Assembly: GCA_947301965.1 (NCBI GenBank)
Contig: CAMYUM010000005.1
Location: 22,128 to 86,127 of the forward strand
Direction of reading: 5' to 3'
DNA length: 64,000 nt
Source of the DNA: an uncultured Azospirillum sp.
Lineage (GTDB): Bacteria > Pseudomonadota > Alphaproteobacteria > RF32 > CAG-239
Shown: one piece after another, positions 1 to 8,460 of the stretch
How positions within the stretch are numbered: the stretch's first letter is position 1
Layout of the letters: each line of letters starts with the position of its first letter
Notes under the pieces: model-generated
Told to the model about the DNA's origin: nothing
The model's database searches: none
Seen by the model: the letters and a program-made list of their open reading frames with translations, nothing else
Made by a program: the position numbers and the translations under genes

Positions 1-292
1 TGCTTACCTTTCCCAACAAACGATTGTCGTTGCCGATGGCAACACCTTGCGGAACAACGCCGCCGATCAATTTTCCTTTTGCGTCCAAAATCAAGCTGTC
101 GGCGGTGATATTGCCGATAAGTCGATTATCAAAGCTTACAACCTTACCATCAGGAATAACTTTGCCGATTAAATCACCGTTAAAGTCAATGGCAGTAATC
201 TCTTGTGCATATCCGTTTGCGGCACACACAAACACCGCTGCAAAAGCAGTCCCAAGAATTTTTATAATTTTGCCATTCAGCTTCAAAATCAA
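1..292 (-). CDS. Exported DGxVxG-repeat protein, partial (N-terminus only)
   Basis: This gene is absent from the ORF track because it starts with TTG and runs off the left edge; 97 codons are visible. The TTG at 292 lies 7 nt after GGAGGA and only 2 nt beyond the stop of the upstream repeat gene, so the two are translationally linked. The protein begins with a signal-peptide-like stretch (KIIKILGTAFAAVFVCAANG, ending near YAQ) and then has segments such as DFNGDLIGKVIPDGKVV, the same motif as in the neighbouring 1569-aa protein. Unlike that protein it is exported by a signal peptide rather than anchored by an N-terminal membrane helix. The missing C-terminus could carry the VirB10/DotG domain that the upstream gene lacks; this is inference. 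I do not know its function. Confidence 0.8.
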   Translation of the reverse strand, partial: MILKLNGKIIKILGTAFAAVFVCAANGYAQEITAIDFNGDLIGKVIPDGKVVSFDNRLIGNITADSLILDAKGKLIGGVVPQGVAIGNDNRLLGKVS

Positions 293-294
293 CT

Positions 295-3200
295 TTAGTT
301 CCTCCGATTTTTAGCAACTTCCTGTAAAGCATATCCGGCTACACGTTTATCCAAATTGATGAACGAACCGTTGCTTTTTAAATAACCGATGATTTTATTG
401 CCGGTATCTATTACATTGCCGTCAGCGGCAAGACGCCCTATATATTTTCCGGTGTTGCCGAGAATTGTGGCTCCTATTTTGTATATACGGCCGAGAATTC
501 CGTCTTCGCTATCTACTGCCAGGTCGGTTGAAAGAGTGCGGCCGATGATTGATCCGCTTCGGTCAATAATTGAACCATCAGAATTAATATAACCGGCAAT
601 CTTGTCTTCACTATTAATTACCAAATCACCATCTACTATTTCGCCGATAAGTTTGCCCGAATTATTAAGGACATTTCCGTCAGACAACGCACGGCCGATT
701 TTGATGTTAAGAGTGTCAATAACCGAACCGTCCGGCATTACAGAACCTATTACTTTGCCCGCGAAGTCAATAACCGTACCGCGTTTCAACAAACTTAAGT
801 TTTTATCGGTGGAGCCGCCGGGCAAAATAGCCGTAATGTTGTTGCCGTTCAAATCAATAACATCACCAAGTGAATCGGTGTGACCTTTATATGTACCCCA
901 GACATCGGTAACAATGCCTTCAGAAATAATTTCACCGACAATTACCGATTTTTGATTCATAACTTTGCCGTCAGGAGTGCTTTGTCCTGAAACTTTGCCT
1001 TCCAAATCAATGATACGACCGTCAGATAAACCATAGCCGATGAAAGAGCCGTCATAGCCGATAGCGGTGCCGCGGCGAATTAATCCGCCTTTCAAGGACC
1101 CTTTGTCGTCAAAGTAGAACCCTTTGGCATCAAGTTTTCCGAGCCGTTCTCCGAAACGGTTGACCACTTCACTGTTGTAACCTGCTGAACCAACGATTTT
1201 ACCGCTGAAATCCGCAACCTGTCCGACAGGAATGGAATAACCGTTTACCTGACCGTAAAAACCTACACCATCGCCATAAATTTTGCCTAAGGATACCCCT
1301 TTGCCGTTATAAACATTGCCATCAGGGAATAAGCGTCCCAAGATATTGCCTTTGGCATCTATAATTGCCGATTTTGCAGGTAAAGCAACACCGATGATTT
1401 TGCTGTTTTCATCAATAATTACATTGTTCGGCAGCAAACGCCCCGAAGGTTGTCCTCGCATCGGAACCCGGGCATTGGCATTAACCATGCCGATAAAGTT
1501 GCCCTCCAAATCATAAGCATAAGTGTTTTGAAGAACTTTGCCGATATACGCACCTTTTTTATCAAAAATGTCTCCATAGGTGCCTACACAGCCGACCGCT
1601 TGTCCCTGAGGTGAGAAAACAAGACCGTTTTCAACAATTTTACCTAAAAGATTGCCGTCGTACGAAACAGCTATGCCGGAGCGGGCAACTCCGCCTATAA
1701 TATCACCCTTTTCATTCAAAACCGTGCCATCAGGATTTACACACCCTACATAGTTGCCGTTTTGACGAACAATTCCGTCGGTTTCGACATCACCGATTTT
1801 GGTACATGTATCGTCAAAAACCGGTCCGGGAGCAACAACTTCTCCGATATAATTACCGCTGTCATCTATAACGACACCGTCAGAATTAACTTTATATCCG
1901 GTTTCTTGGTTGGATTTGCGAACAAGCCCGTCTTTTTCCAGATAACCAATATTTTTGCACCCCTGTCCGACCACAAGACCACCGCGAACTAGACGAGCAA
2001 TTATTTTTGAACCGCTGGGGCTTTTTACCAATCCGTTAGACTGTATTCTTCCTACAATTTGCTTATCTTCGTTTTCAATCGTACCGTTGTTATTGACCGT
2101 ACCTAAAACTTCGCCTTGCGGAGTAACCGGAATCATATGTTCTTGGATAAGACGTCCCAAGACTGTCTGAGTATTGCTTACAATATTGCCGTTTTCATCC
2201 GTATAGCCAGTAACATTGCCTTCAACATCAAAGACCTCACCGTCTTTTCCGATATAACCGGTTATCTTGTTATTATTATCCAACAACAATTTAGCAAAAC
2301 CGCCAACCGTGCCGATTTCATTGCCTTTGCCGTCAACAAGTTTTCCCGACGGAATCATTTTGCCGATGGCGTCACCATTAAAGTTAATAACATTGCCGTT
2401 TTCATCAACATAGCCTATCACTTTGCCATCTTTGTCATACGCCAGTTGACGCGGGGTTAAGCCGGCATGTCCAATAACATTGCCATTGGCATCTACAATA
2501 GAGCCGTCAGGAAGCATTTTACCGATAATGTTACCGTTAAAGTCTCTGACTGTACCGTCATCATCAACGTAGCCCATAACTCTGCCCTGAGCATCATATG
2601 CAAGACGATATCCGTTTTCTTTTTCCGGACCGGCTTTACCAATTATTTTGCTGTTCGGATCAATTACCGTACCATCAGAAAGAACTTGACCGATTTTATT
2701 GCCGGCAAAGTCATAAACATTACCATCTTCACCGACATAACCAATAACATTGCCGTCTTTGTCATATACTAACTCTGTAGGCAATGCTCCCCGACCGATT
2801 ACATTGCCGTTTTCATCAACAATGGTGCCGTCCTCAAGCATTTTGCCGATTTTATTGCCATTGAAGTCATAAACGTCACCATTCTCATCAACATAGCCTA
2901 TCAGGTCGCCATCTTTGTCATAAGCAAGACGCTCCGGAGCATGACCGATTACGTCGCCGTTTTCATCAACAACAGTACCATCTTCAAGCATTTTGCCGAT
3001 TTTGTTACCATTGAAGTCATAAACGTCACCGTTCTCATCAACATAACCTATCAGCTTGCCGTCTTTATCATAAGCCAATTTGTTGGCCTGAACCGCACGA
3101 CCGATAACGTTGCCGTCATTGTCAACGATGGTGCCGTCATCAAGCATTTTACCGATTTTATTGCCGGCAAAATCATAAACATTGCCATCATCATCAACAT

Positions 3201-5004
3201 AACCTATGAGTTTACCGTCCTTATCGTAGGCTAATTTTTTGCCGTTTAAGGCTTTGCCCACAATTGTTCCGTCTCCGCTGACTATTGTGCCGTCGGGCAT
3301 AACCTTGCCAATAATATTGCCGTTAAAATCACGGACAATACCATCTTCATCAATATATCCGATAACATTGCCGTCTTTGTCGTAGGCAAACGCCTTAACC
3401 CGAGAATCTTTATCACCTTCAGAAGCGGCGCGACCGATTATGTTCCCCTCGCCGTCAACAATCATTCCGTTGGAGGATACGGTACCCAAAGATTTACCGT
3501 TTTCACCGATTGCGTTGCCGTCTTTATCAATGTAGCCGATTACTTTTCCGTCATCATTATATGCTAATAAAGACCCCGATGTGGTAAGCTCGTTACCGTT
3601 GTTGTCAACGATAGTTCCGTCAGGACGAGTTCTACCAATAGCGTTGCCGTTGAAATCTCTGACGGTGCCGTTTTCGTCGACATACCCGACGACCTGACCG
3701 TCATTATTGCGAACAAGACGGCGGTTAGCGCTGCGTGAAGGAGCATTTTTGCTTGCGACAACATTACCGTCTTTATCAACATTGCCGACAACATCACCAT
3801 TAGCATCAACTACCGAACCGTCAGGCATTACAACACCTATAATATTACCATCTTCATCGACGGCAACACGTCCGGTTTTGGTAACATGACCAATTACATT
3901 GCCGTTTTCGTCAACAACCTCACCTTTTTCATTAAGGCGACCGATTACATTGCCGTTCATGTCAACAACCGTACCGTCCGGCATTACCCGTCCGATAATA
4001 TTGCCATTGTCGTCATACACATATCCCATATCTACAGCATGACCGATTACGTTGCCATCATTATCAACAACCGTGCCGTCCGGCAGCATACGACCGATTA
4101 CGTTGCCATTTAAATCAACAACCGAACCGTCGGGGTTTACATAACCGATAACATTTCCATTTTGGTCAAATACCAACTTACGATTATTAGCAACACCAAT
4201 GATGTTGCCGTCACCATCTACGGCCAAGCCGTTTTCATTAATGCGGCCGATTACGTTGCCTTTAGAATCGTAGACATAACCTTCATCGTCAGCATACCCT
4301 ATTACCGAACCATCAGGACCGACTATTGTTCTTGATAGGGTTTCTCCTTTTTTGTTGGTTGCTTTAGAGCCTGAACCAGAACCTCCGCCAACCACATTCG
4401 TATCGCAGAAATTGCAATCTTCTTTGGTAACAGCATTCCCGAAAACCGGTACTTTTTCCGATTTGGCATTACTTTTAGCAAAATTGCTTTCATGCCAGGC
4501 AATGATGAAATTGTTTTGTACATTTCCGGTGGCAACCGGGGTCCATTCCATGGTAATATCGCAAGTTTCGGAACCGCGTAAAAGTCTGCCGGTACAATAA
4601 TCTTTAAAACTAAAGCCGTCAAAAGGAGCTTCCGCCAATTGTACGGATATAATATTGACAGAGGCTTTTCCGTTTGTGCCGATAGTTAAGACATTTTTGG
4701 CATCAGAACCGATAACAACCTGACCGAGAGCGACCGGGTTGGGTGTCGACGTAATCGGCGGTACTCCGTCATCAACTACCGTAAATTCTATACCGGTATC
4801 TTCAGAGGTTGAAGTTTCAACCTGAAGGGGATCGTCATTATCGGTAAAAACAGGGTCTGTATATTCGCTAGTTTTTTCTCCGCTTGAAAAAAGAAGGTAT
4901 AAACCAAGGAGAAAAATAACAAAAGAAGTTATACCAACCGCAAGAATTATGCGGTTGGTTTTTCTGATATAACTTTCCGAATGTGTTAATACTTCTTTAC
5001 TCAT
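295..5004 (-). CDS. Giant repeat protein in the DotG/IcmE position of the secretion locus
   Basis: A 1569-aa protein directly after the DotH-like gene, overlapping it by ATGA. It has a cytoplasmic N-terminus, one membrane helix (about residues 19-39), and a periplasmic domain at about 80-180 with an ASH/Ig-like look (PNPVALGQVVIG, later CTGRLLRGSETCDI). A Gly/Ser linker follows, then about 1300 residues of 16-17-aa repeats of the form DGTVVDNDGNVIG. The membrane helix, repeat region and gene order match DotG/IcmE, which spans the periplasm in IVB systems. However, DotG normally ends in a VirB10-like domain and none is visible here; repeats run almost to the last residues (ending AKNRRN). It could be a DotG whose C-terminal domain is encoded separately, or a different stalk or surface protein that took this position. 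Assignment by position is moderate; the architecture is certain. Confidence 0.75.
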   Translation of the reverse strand: MSKEVLTHSESYIRKTNRIILAVGITSFVIFLLGLYLLFSSGEKTSEYTDPVFTDNDDPLQVETSTSEDTGIEFTVVDDGVPPITSTPNPVALGQVVIGSDAKNVLTIGTNGKASVNIISVQLAEAPFDGFSFKDYCTGRLLRGSETCDITMEWTPVATGNVQNNFIIAWHESNFAKSNAKSEKVPVFGNAVTKEDCNFCDTNVVGGGSGSGSKATNKKGETLSRTIVGPDGSVIGYADDEGYVYDSKGNVIGRINENGLAVDGDGNIIGVANNRKLVFDQNGNVIGYVNPDGSVVDLNGNVIGRMLPDGTVVDNDGNVIGHAVDMGYVYDDNGNIIGRVMPDGTVVDMNGNVIGRLNEKGEVVDENGNVIGHVTKTGRVAVDEDGNIIGVVMPDGSVVDANGDVVGNVDKDGNVVASKNAPSRSANRRLVRNNDGQVVGYVDENGTVRDFNGNAIGRTRPDGTIVDNNGNELTTSGSLLAYNDDGKVIGYIDKDGNAIGENGKSLGTVSSNGMIVDGEGNIIGRAASEGDKDSRVKAFAYDKDGNVIGYIDEDGIVRDFNGNIIGKVMPDGTIVSGDGTIVGKALNGKKLAYDKDGKLIGYVDDDGNVYDFAGNKIGKMLDDGTIVDNDGNVIGRAVQANKLAYDKDGKLIGYVDENGDVYDFNGNKIGKMLEDGTVVDENGDVIGHAPERLAYDKDGDLIGYVDENGDVYDFNGNKIGKMLEDGTIVDENGNVIGRGALPTELVYDKDGNVIGYVGEDGNVYDFAGNKIGQVLSDGTVIDPNSKIIGKAGPEKENGYRLAYDAQGRVMGYVDDDGTVRDFNGNIIGKMLPDGSIVDANGNVIGHAGLTPRQLAYDKDGKVIGYVDENGNVINFNGDAIGKMIPSGKLVDGKGNEIGTVGGFAKLLLDNNNKITGYIGKDGEVFDVEGNVTGYTDENGNIVSNTQTVLGRLIQEHMIPVTPQGEVLGTVNNNGTIENEDKQIVGRIQSNGLVKSPSGSKIIARLVRGGLVVGQGCKNIGYLEKDGLVRKSNQETGYKVNSDGVVIDDSGNYIGEVVAPGPVFDDTCTKIGDVETDGIVRQNGNYVGCVNPDGTVLNEKGDIIGGVARSGIAVSYDGNLLGKIVENGLVFSPQGQAVGCVGTYGDIFDKKGAYIGKVLQNTYAYDLEGNFIGMVNANARVPMRGQPSGRLLPNNVIIDENSKIIGVALPAKSAIIDAKGNILGRLFPDGNVYNGKGVSLGKIYGDGVGFYGQVNGYSIPVGQVADFSGKIVGSAGYNSEVVNRFGERLGKLDAKGFYFDDKGSLKGGLIRRGTAIGYDGSFIGYGLSDGRIIDLEGKVSGQSTPDGKVMNQKSVIVGEIISEGIVTDVWGTYKGHTDSLGDVIDLNGNNITAILPGGSTDKNLSLLKRGTVIDFAGKVIGSVMPDGSVIDTLNIKIGRALSDGNVLNNSGKLIGEIVDGDLVINSEDKIAGYINSDGSIIDRSGSIIGRTLSTDLAVDSEDGILGRIYKIGATILGNTGKYIGRLAADGNVIDTGNKIIGYLKSNGSFINLDKRVAGYALQEVAKNRRN
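2280..3400 (-). repeat. Tandem 52-residue (about 156-bp) super-repeats inside the giant repeat gene
   Basis: Within the repeat protein the units are grouped in threes into about 52-residue super-repeats, beginning LAYDKDGKLIGYVDENG and continuing DVYDFNGNKIGKMLEDG. At least six consecutive copies are recognisable, and two or three near 2820-3130 are almost identical at the DNA level. This indicates recent duplication or homogenisation, and a place where copy number may vary and short-read assembly may collapse. Confidence 0.8.
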
Positions 5005-6656
5005 TGGGTTCTGACTACACTACAAAATACACCACTTCGACCAAGTCTGCTGCAAACGCCGTCACCTTCTTCAAGTGATTTAACCGGTCCGACACGCAGG
5101 TGGAATAACTCTTTGCCCTGTCCATCTGCCGGAGCATCAACAGAGAAGAACGGATCATACTTTTTAAGCAATTTACCGTGCTTGTCGGAAAGATTGTCCC
5201 ACAAACTCTCCAGATTTTCGACATTGGCATCAGTACCGAGCTCAATTGAAATATTTGATCCGGAACCATCGCTAAAGCCTGAACCGTAACGATATTGGCT
5301 AGCAAAATTGCTGGCTGCGGGGTCAAATTGTTGAGTATTTTGAATCCGATGCATTTTTGAATAATCAAAATCTGTTCCGCCCGCACCGGCTCCGTATAAG
5401 CCTCCTTGTGCACCACCGCCGGCTCCGTTACCATATTGCGGAGCAATAATTGAGCTTCCGTCAACATTAATATTAACTTCACCATACGGTATATTGGCAG
5501 CACCATCAATCGGACCTGAACTGAAATCAGGGTACGAAGCACCACCGGCTTTTGATTGGGCTCCGGTCGGAATTTTGGCTCCGCGATCCCATTCTTTGTC
5601 GGTGACATCTTTAGCATAACTTACATCCTCAAGACCGGTATCATCAGAACGACGCATCTTCAGGCAGACAATCCTTTTGCCGTTACGCAAAACCATATCA
5701 CCGATTGCTTCAACAATAATTAAACGGTTGTTCGGACCTTTGGTACGAAAACCTACGGGAACCTCCATTCTTTCAACAATCAAAGTAACAATAGGACGTT
5801 GGGTCATGTTCAGAGATTTGCTGCCTAAATCAATATATGTAAATATGTCGTCACGCCAAACTCTTTCCGGTGCAATTACAACGTCATCAGGGTTCGGAAC
5901 GTAAACTTCGATATCAAAACGAAATTTGGTCGGATCAAGAGGAATACTCTCTATCCAATTGTTTTTTTGATTGCGTTTAGTAAACGTGGAATCAACAGAT
6001 TTTCCGCCCCCGCCATAATAAGAGGTTGCATTAACGTGTCCTCCCGCGGAAGCGGCGTTCCCGTTTCCCATTGCGCCGGCTCCACCATGACCGTTGTTAC
6101 CGCCGACAACTTCAATATCAACGATTGCATTGGTCAATCTTTCGGTATTTACACCCTCACTACGGACATAAAAGACATAACGATTGCCTGAACGTCCAAA
6201 AACGATAACGTTGGTGTCAACTCCGACGTTGGCTCCAGAGCGAGGATACAGCAACAAGGTACTGGGACCGGAAATTTGCCCGTCAAATGTAGAATTGTCA
6301 CCGATGTAGATATCTTCAATCATTTCCCACTCGGGGAAGTTGATCATGGTAATCATGCCTTCACGCAGGCGTAAGGGCAAAACCAAATCCGGCGACCAAT
6401 AATATTTTGAATACGCAGGCTTGCTTTGGCCTTCTCCGAGATTTTGCAAAGGATCAAGCCATGCGCTTTGCATCATTCCCAAAGAACTGAAGCCGGCATA
6501 GCTCATATCCATCGGCTGATATTGTCCGTTGGCCTGCGCCGCGCCCTGATCCATGCTGTTAACCGTTGCCTGGGCAAAAGAATCCTCGGCAAAGAAAACG
6601 CCGAATAAGGCTATAAAACCGATTTTAACATATTTTGACAGCATAATTTTATCCAT
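5001..6656 (-). CDS. DotH/IcmK-like outer-membrane core protein with SPOR-like C-terminus
   Basis: A 551-aa exported protein: signal peptide of about 28 residues ending DSFAQA, then a beta-rich region with PLRLREGMITMINFPEWE and later RPIVTLIVERMEVPVG, compatible with the DotH/TraN (VirB9-like) family that forms the outer-membrane core of IVB secretion systems. A Gly-rich insert (GGAGAMGNGNAASAGG) lies near residue 190. The last 45 residues (FHLRVGPVKSLEEGDGVCSR onward) resemble a SPOR peptidoglycan-binding domain, which is not part of Legionella DotH as I know it. It sits between the DotI-like gene and the repeat protein, the order of dotI-dotH-dotG. The ATG at 6656 follows AAGG at a 9-nt spacing. 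Family call by sequence character and synteny. Confidence 0.75.
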   Translation of the reverse strand: MDKIMLSKYVKIGFIALFGVFFAEDSFAQATVNSMDQGAAQANGQYQPMDMSYAGFSSLGMMQSAWLDPLQNLGEGQSKPAYSKYYWSPDLVLPLRLREGMITMINFPEWEMIEDIYIGDNSTFDGQISGPSTLLLYPRSGANVGVDTNVIVFGRSGNRYVFYVRSEGVNTERLTNAIVDIEVVGGNNGHGGAGAMGNGNAASAGGHVNATSYYGGGGKSVDSTFTKRNQKNNWIESIPLDPTKFRFDIEVYVPNPDDVVIAPERVWRDDIFTYIDLGSKSLNMTQRPIVTLIVERMEVPVGFRTKGPNNRLIIVEAIGDMVLRNGKRIVCLKMRRSDDTGLEDVSYAKDVTDKEWDRGAKIPTGAQSKAGGASYPDFSSGPIDGAANIPYGEVNINVDGSSIIAPQYGNGAGGGAQGGLYGAGAGGTDFDYSKMHRIQNTQQFDPAASNFASQYRYGSGFSDGSGSNISIELGTDANVENLESLWDNLSDKHGKLLKKYDPFFSVDAPADGQGKELFHLRVGPVKSLEEGDGVCSRLGRSGVFCSVVRTQ

Positions 6657-6657
6657 C

Positions 6658-7389
6658 TTATTGTACCTTATTAAAACTCAAAGAATAATTTGTAACCGTG
6701 AAGCCAATCGGATTTTTAAGACGCTCTTTGTGTTTTACGACTTTATGTCTGTACGTAACTCGCAAAGATGCTGTCCAATAATTGACTTCGGGGGTTTTGG
6801 AATCCGGAAACATATCTCTGGTCTCATATTCGACCTGCCAAATTCCCTGGCTAAGCTCGTTGACGGTCATAATGCGCACATCACGAATCATTCTGCGGGT
6901 GCGGATTAAATCAAGAGCACGATTGGCCGTATTTTTCAAAAAGTCATCATATACCGTTTGCGCCGACATTTCCTGAATCGCGCCGCCCGGCATCCACCTG
7001 GCCTCAACCTCTTTAATGTCACGATTGAAAGAACTGCGCATTAAAACATATTGGCGAACAAATACTTCCGTAATGTTTTTTGCCGCAGTCATGTTTCTGT
7101 TGAGCGGAACCAGGTTATAGACCTGTTCTTCTTTGTTTTGAAAAGTAAGCAGGAACGGTTCAACACGGTAGAGCGGAATAACCTGAGCAACCGCCAAAAG
7201 AAGGATTATGTTACAGCAAAAGCTTATTGCCGTAATTATGGCAAAGGCGCGAGCTGTCCACAAATATCTTTTTTCTGCCACGTTGGCAACAAATACATCT
7301 CCGGATGAAGATGGTTTGCTCTTGGCGGCAGGCGTGTTGCCGGGCAGAAGACGTTGATTATTGGGGGTATTTCCGATTGGTGTGGCCAT
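6658..7389 (-). CDS. IcmL/DotI-like inner-membrane protein (copy 2)
   Basis: A 243-aa protein of the IcmL/DotI/TraM family, an inner-membrane component of IVB secretion complexes. It has a Pro/Ser-rich cytoplasmic N-terminus, one membrane helix (AIITAISFCCNIILLLAVAQ) at about residue 50, and a VirB8-like periplasmic domain with FVRQYVLMRSSFNRD and VNYWTASLRVTYRHK. The track starts at TTG 7398, but ATG 7389 has the better spacing from GGAGAG. It ends two bases before the DotH-like gene. A second full-length relative lies at 7692-8447; the shared FVRQYV and SYWTAS/NYWTAS motifs show paralogy. In Legionella the second family member, DotJ, is much shorter. Confidence 0.85.
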   Translation of the reverse strand: MATPIGNTPNNQRLLPGNTPAAKSKPSSSGDVFVANVAEKRYLWTARAFAIITAISFCCNIILLLAVAQVIPLYRVEPFLLTFQNKEEQVYNLVPLNRNMTAAKNITEVFVRQYVLMRSSFNRDIKEVEARWMPGGAIQEMSAQTVYDDFLKNTANRALDLIRTRRMIRDVRIMTVNELSQGIWQVEYETRDMFPDSKTPEVNYWTASLRVTYRHKVVKHKERLKNPIGFTVTNYSLSFNKVQ

Positions 7390-7412
7390 ACTTTTCAAAC
7401 TCTCCGAATAAG

Positions 7413-7601
7413 TTAAATAGTCTCAACAAACCAATCCGGCAAAGTGTGCGGGAGCTCAACCTGCAAGCAAGCACAAGGCGAAAGTTTGAGCTCGTCAGTT
7501 GCCTTACCGACTTCAACCGGTTCCGGCTCATAATAAGAACCGAAAAGGCCACAACCGGCCAATAATACGACAAATAAAAGAAGTATTATTTTTTTCATCA
7601 T
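7413..7601 (-). CDS. Small lipoprotein of the secretion locus
   Basis: A 62-aa protein with a lysine-rich start, a hydrophobic stretch (IILLLFVVLLAGC) and a clear lipobox (LAGC, lipidated Cys near residue 17), leaving a mature peptide of about 46 residues containing CACLQVELPHTLPDW. It lies between the two IcmL-like genes in the same direction, so it is probably co-transcribed. Small lipoproteins (DotD, DotC, VirB7) stabilise the outer-membrane core of type IV secretion systems, and this could play a VirB7-like role, but there is no recognisable family match. The ORF at 7358-7573 on the same strand overlaps it in another frame and lacks such features. Confidence 0.75.
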   Translation of the reverse strand: MMKKIILLLFVVLLAGCGLFGSYYEPEPVEVGKATDELKLSPCACLQVELPHTLPDWFVETI

Positions 7602-7691
7602 AAGAATATTCCTCTGTTAACTATAGTTAGTTTGACTTTAGACTCTTTTTTTGTAAAAGTCTAAATATAACCAACTTATTAACAGGCAATA

Positions 7692-8447
7692 TTAAAATTG
7701 AACTTTTGCTTGATCGTATTTAACAACCGTAAAACCGAGGGGATTGAGCAAACGACGCCCCATAAATATACGTTCAGGAATAAAATATGCCGTAACCGAA
7801 GCAGTCCAATAACTTGTATTCAGGACCAAGTAGCCGCTTTTGTCGCTACGGTCTTTATTCGCAATTTCAAATGTCTTAAAATTCACTTTCCAAACCGCAC
7901 TACGTTTGCCACCGACACGTTGCGCAGATATAATTTCCACCTCTTGAGAAACTTCTTTTTTTTGATTAGACCTTTCAACAGCTTCAAGATTTTTGTTAAA
8001 CTCCTTGTATACGCTTGCACTGGATAAGAAGTTGACTATTCCGCCGGGATGCCAACGAGACATCATTTCAAGTTTATCATTAAGAATTGTATTGCGATAT
8101 ATGACATATTGACGAACAAAAGTTTCCATAAATTGTTCGCGCGATGCCATATTGTAGGCAATCGGCTCATAGCGGGCAATGTCTTCGGAACTGTTTTGAT
8201 TGATAATTAAAAACGGTTCAACCGTAACCATCGGAGCAAGCTTAAATAAAGCCAGTGATGCGGCGACAAAAACAATCAACGATATGGCTGCAGTAAAAAT
8301 AAACATACGCGACAGCCACAGGTAATAATACATTTTAACGCTGCGTTTTTCTTTTTCGGCCTGACCGAGAAAGTGGTATATTCTACCACTTTTGTCGGTC
8401 AAAGCCATTATTTTAGTGTTCTCAAGTATATTACCTAATTTACTCAT
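7692..8447 (-). CDS. IcmL/DotI-like inner-membrane protein (copy 1)
   Basis: A 251-aa IcmL/DotI family member. The cytoplasmic N-terminus of about 45 residues is followed by a membrane helix (MFIFTAAISLIVFVAASLAL) and a periplasmic domain containing MVTVEPFLIINQNSSEDIAR, FVRQYVIYRNTILND, the WHPGGIV motif and SYWTASVTAYF. The same landmarks occur in the same order in the protein at 6658-7389, so these are full-length paralogues. In IVB systems DotI and DotJ form a heteromeric inner-membrane complex; two long paralogues could form an equivalent hetero-oligomer (inference). The gene starts 13 nt after the stop of the 1286-aa exported protein. A weak inverted repeat (TTTAGACT / AGTCTAAA, 7637-7665) lies in the 90-bp gap downstream. 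Confidence 0.85.
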   Translation of the reverse strand: MSKLGNILENTKIMALTDKSGRIYHFLGQAEKEKRSVKMYYYLWLSRMFIFTAAISLIVFVAASLALFKLAPMVTVEPFLIINQNSSEDIARYEPIAYNMASREQFMETFVRQYVIYRNTILNDKLEMMSRWHPGGIVNFLSSASVYKEFNKNLEAVERSNQKKEVSQEVEIISAQRVGGKRSAVWKVNFKTFEIANKDRSDKSGYLVLNTSYWTASVTAYFIPERIFMGRRLLNPLGFTVVKYDQAKVQF

Positions 8448-8460
8448 TTACTGGCGTTCT

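Noticed and set aside
2280-3400. CRISPR-like regular repeats
   Set aside because: Units are about 156 bp with 51-bp subunits, contain no unique spacers, keep the reading frame and encode protein repeats; no cas genes nearby.
1762-4113. Many plus-strand ORFs of 60-115 aa opposite the giant repeat gene
   Set aside because: They arise because the repetitive sequence lacks stops in the antisense frames; they share the repeat periodicity, lack RBS and have no independent features.
295-5004. RTX toxin or haemolysin repeats
   Set aside because: The repeats are DGxVxDxxGxxIG, not GGxGxDxUx nonapeptides; there is an N-terminal membrane anchor and no type I secretion genes.
7358-7573. 71-aa ORF overlapping the small lipoprotein gene
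   Set aside because: Different frame from the lipoprotein with a clear lipobox; no signal or RBS of its own.
7637-7665. Terminator between IcmL copy 1 and the lipoprotein gene
   Set aside because: The 8-bp inverted repeat has a long loop and no following T-run on the minus strand, so termination there is unlikely.
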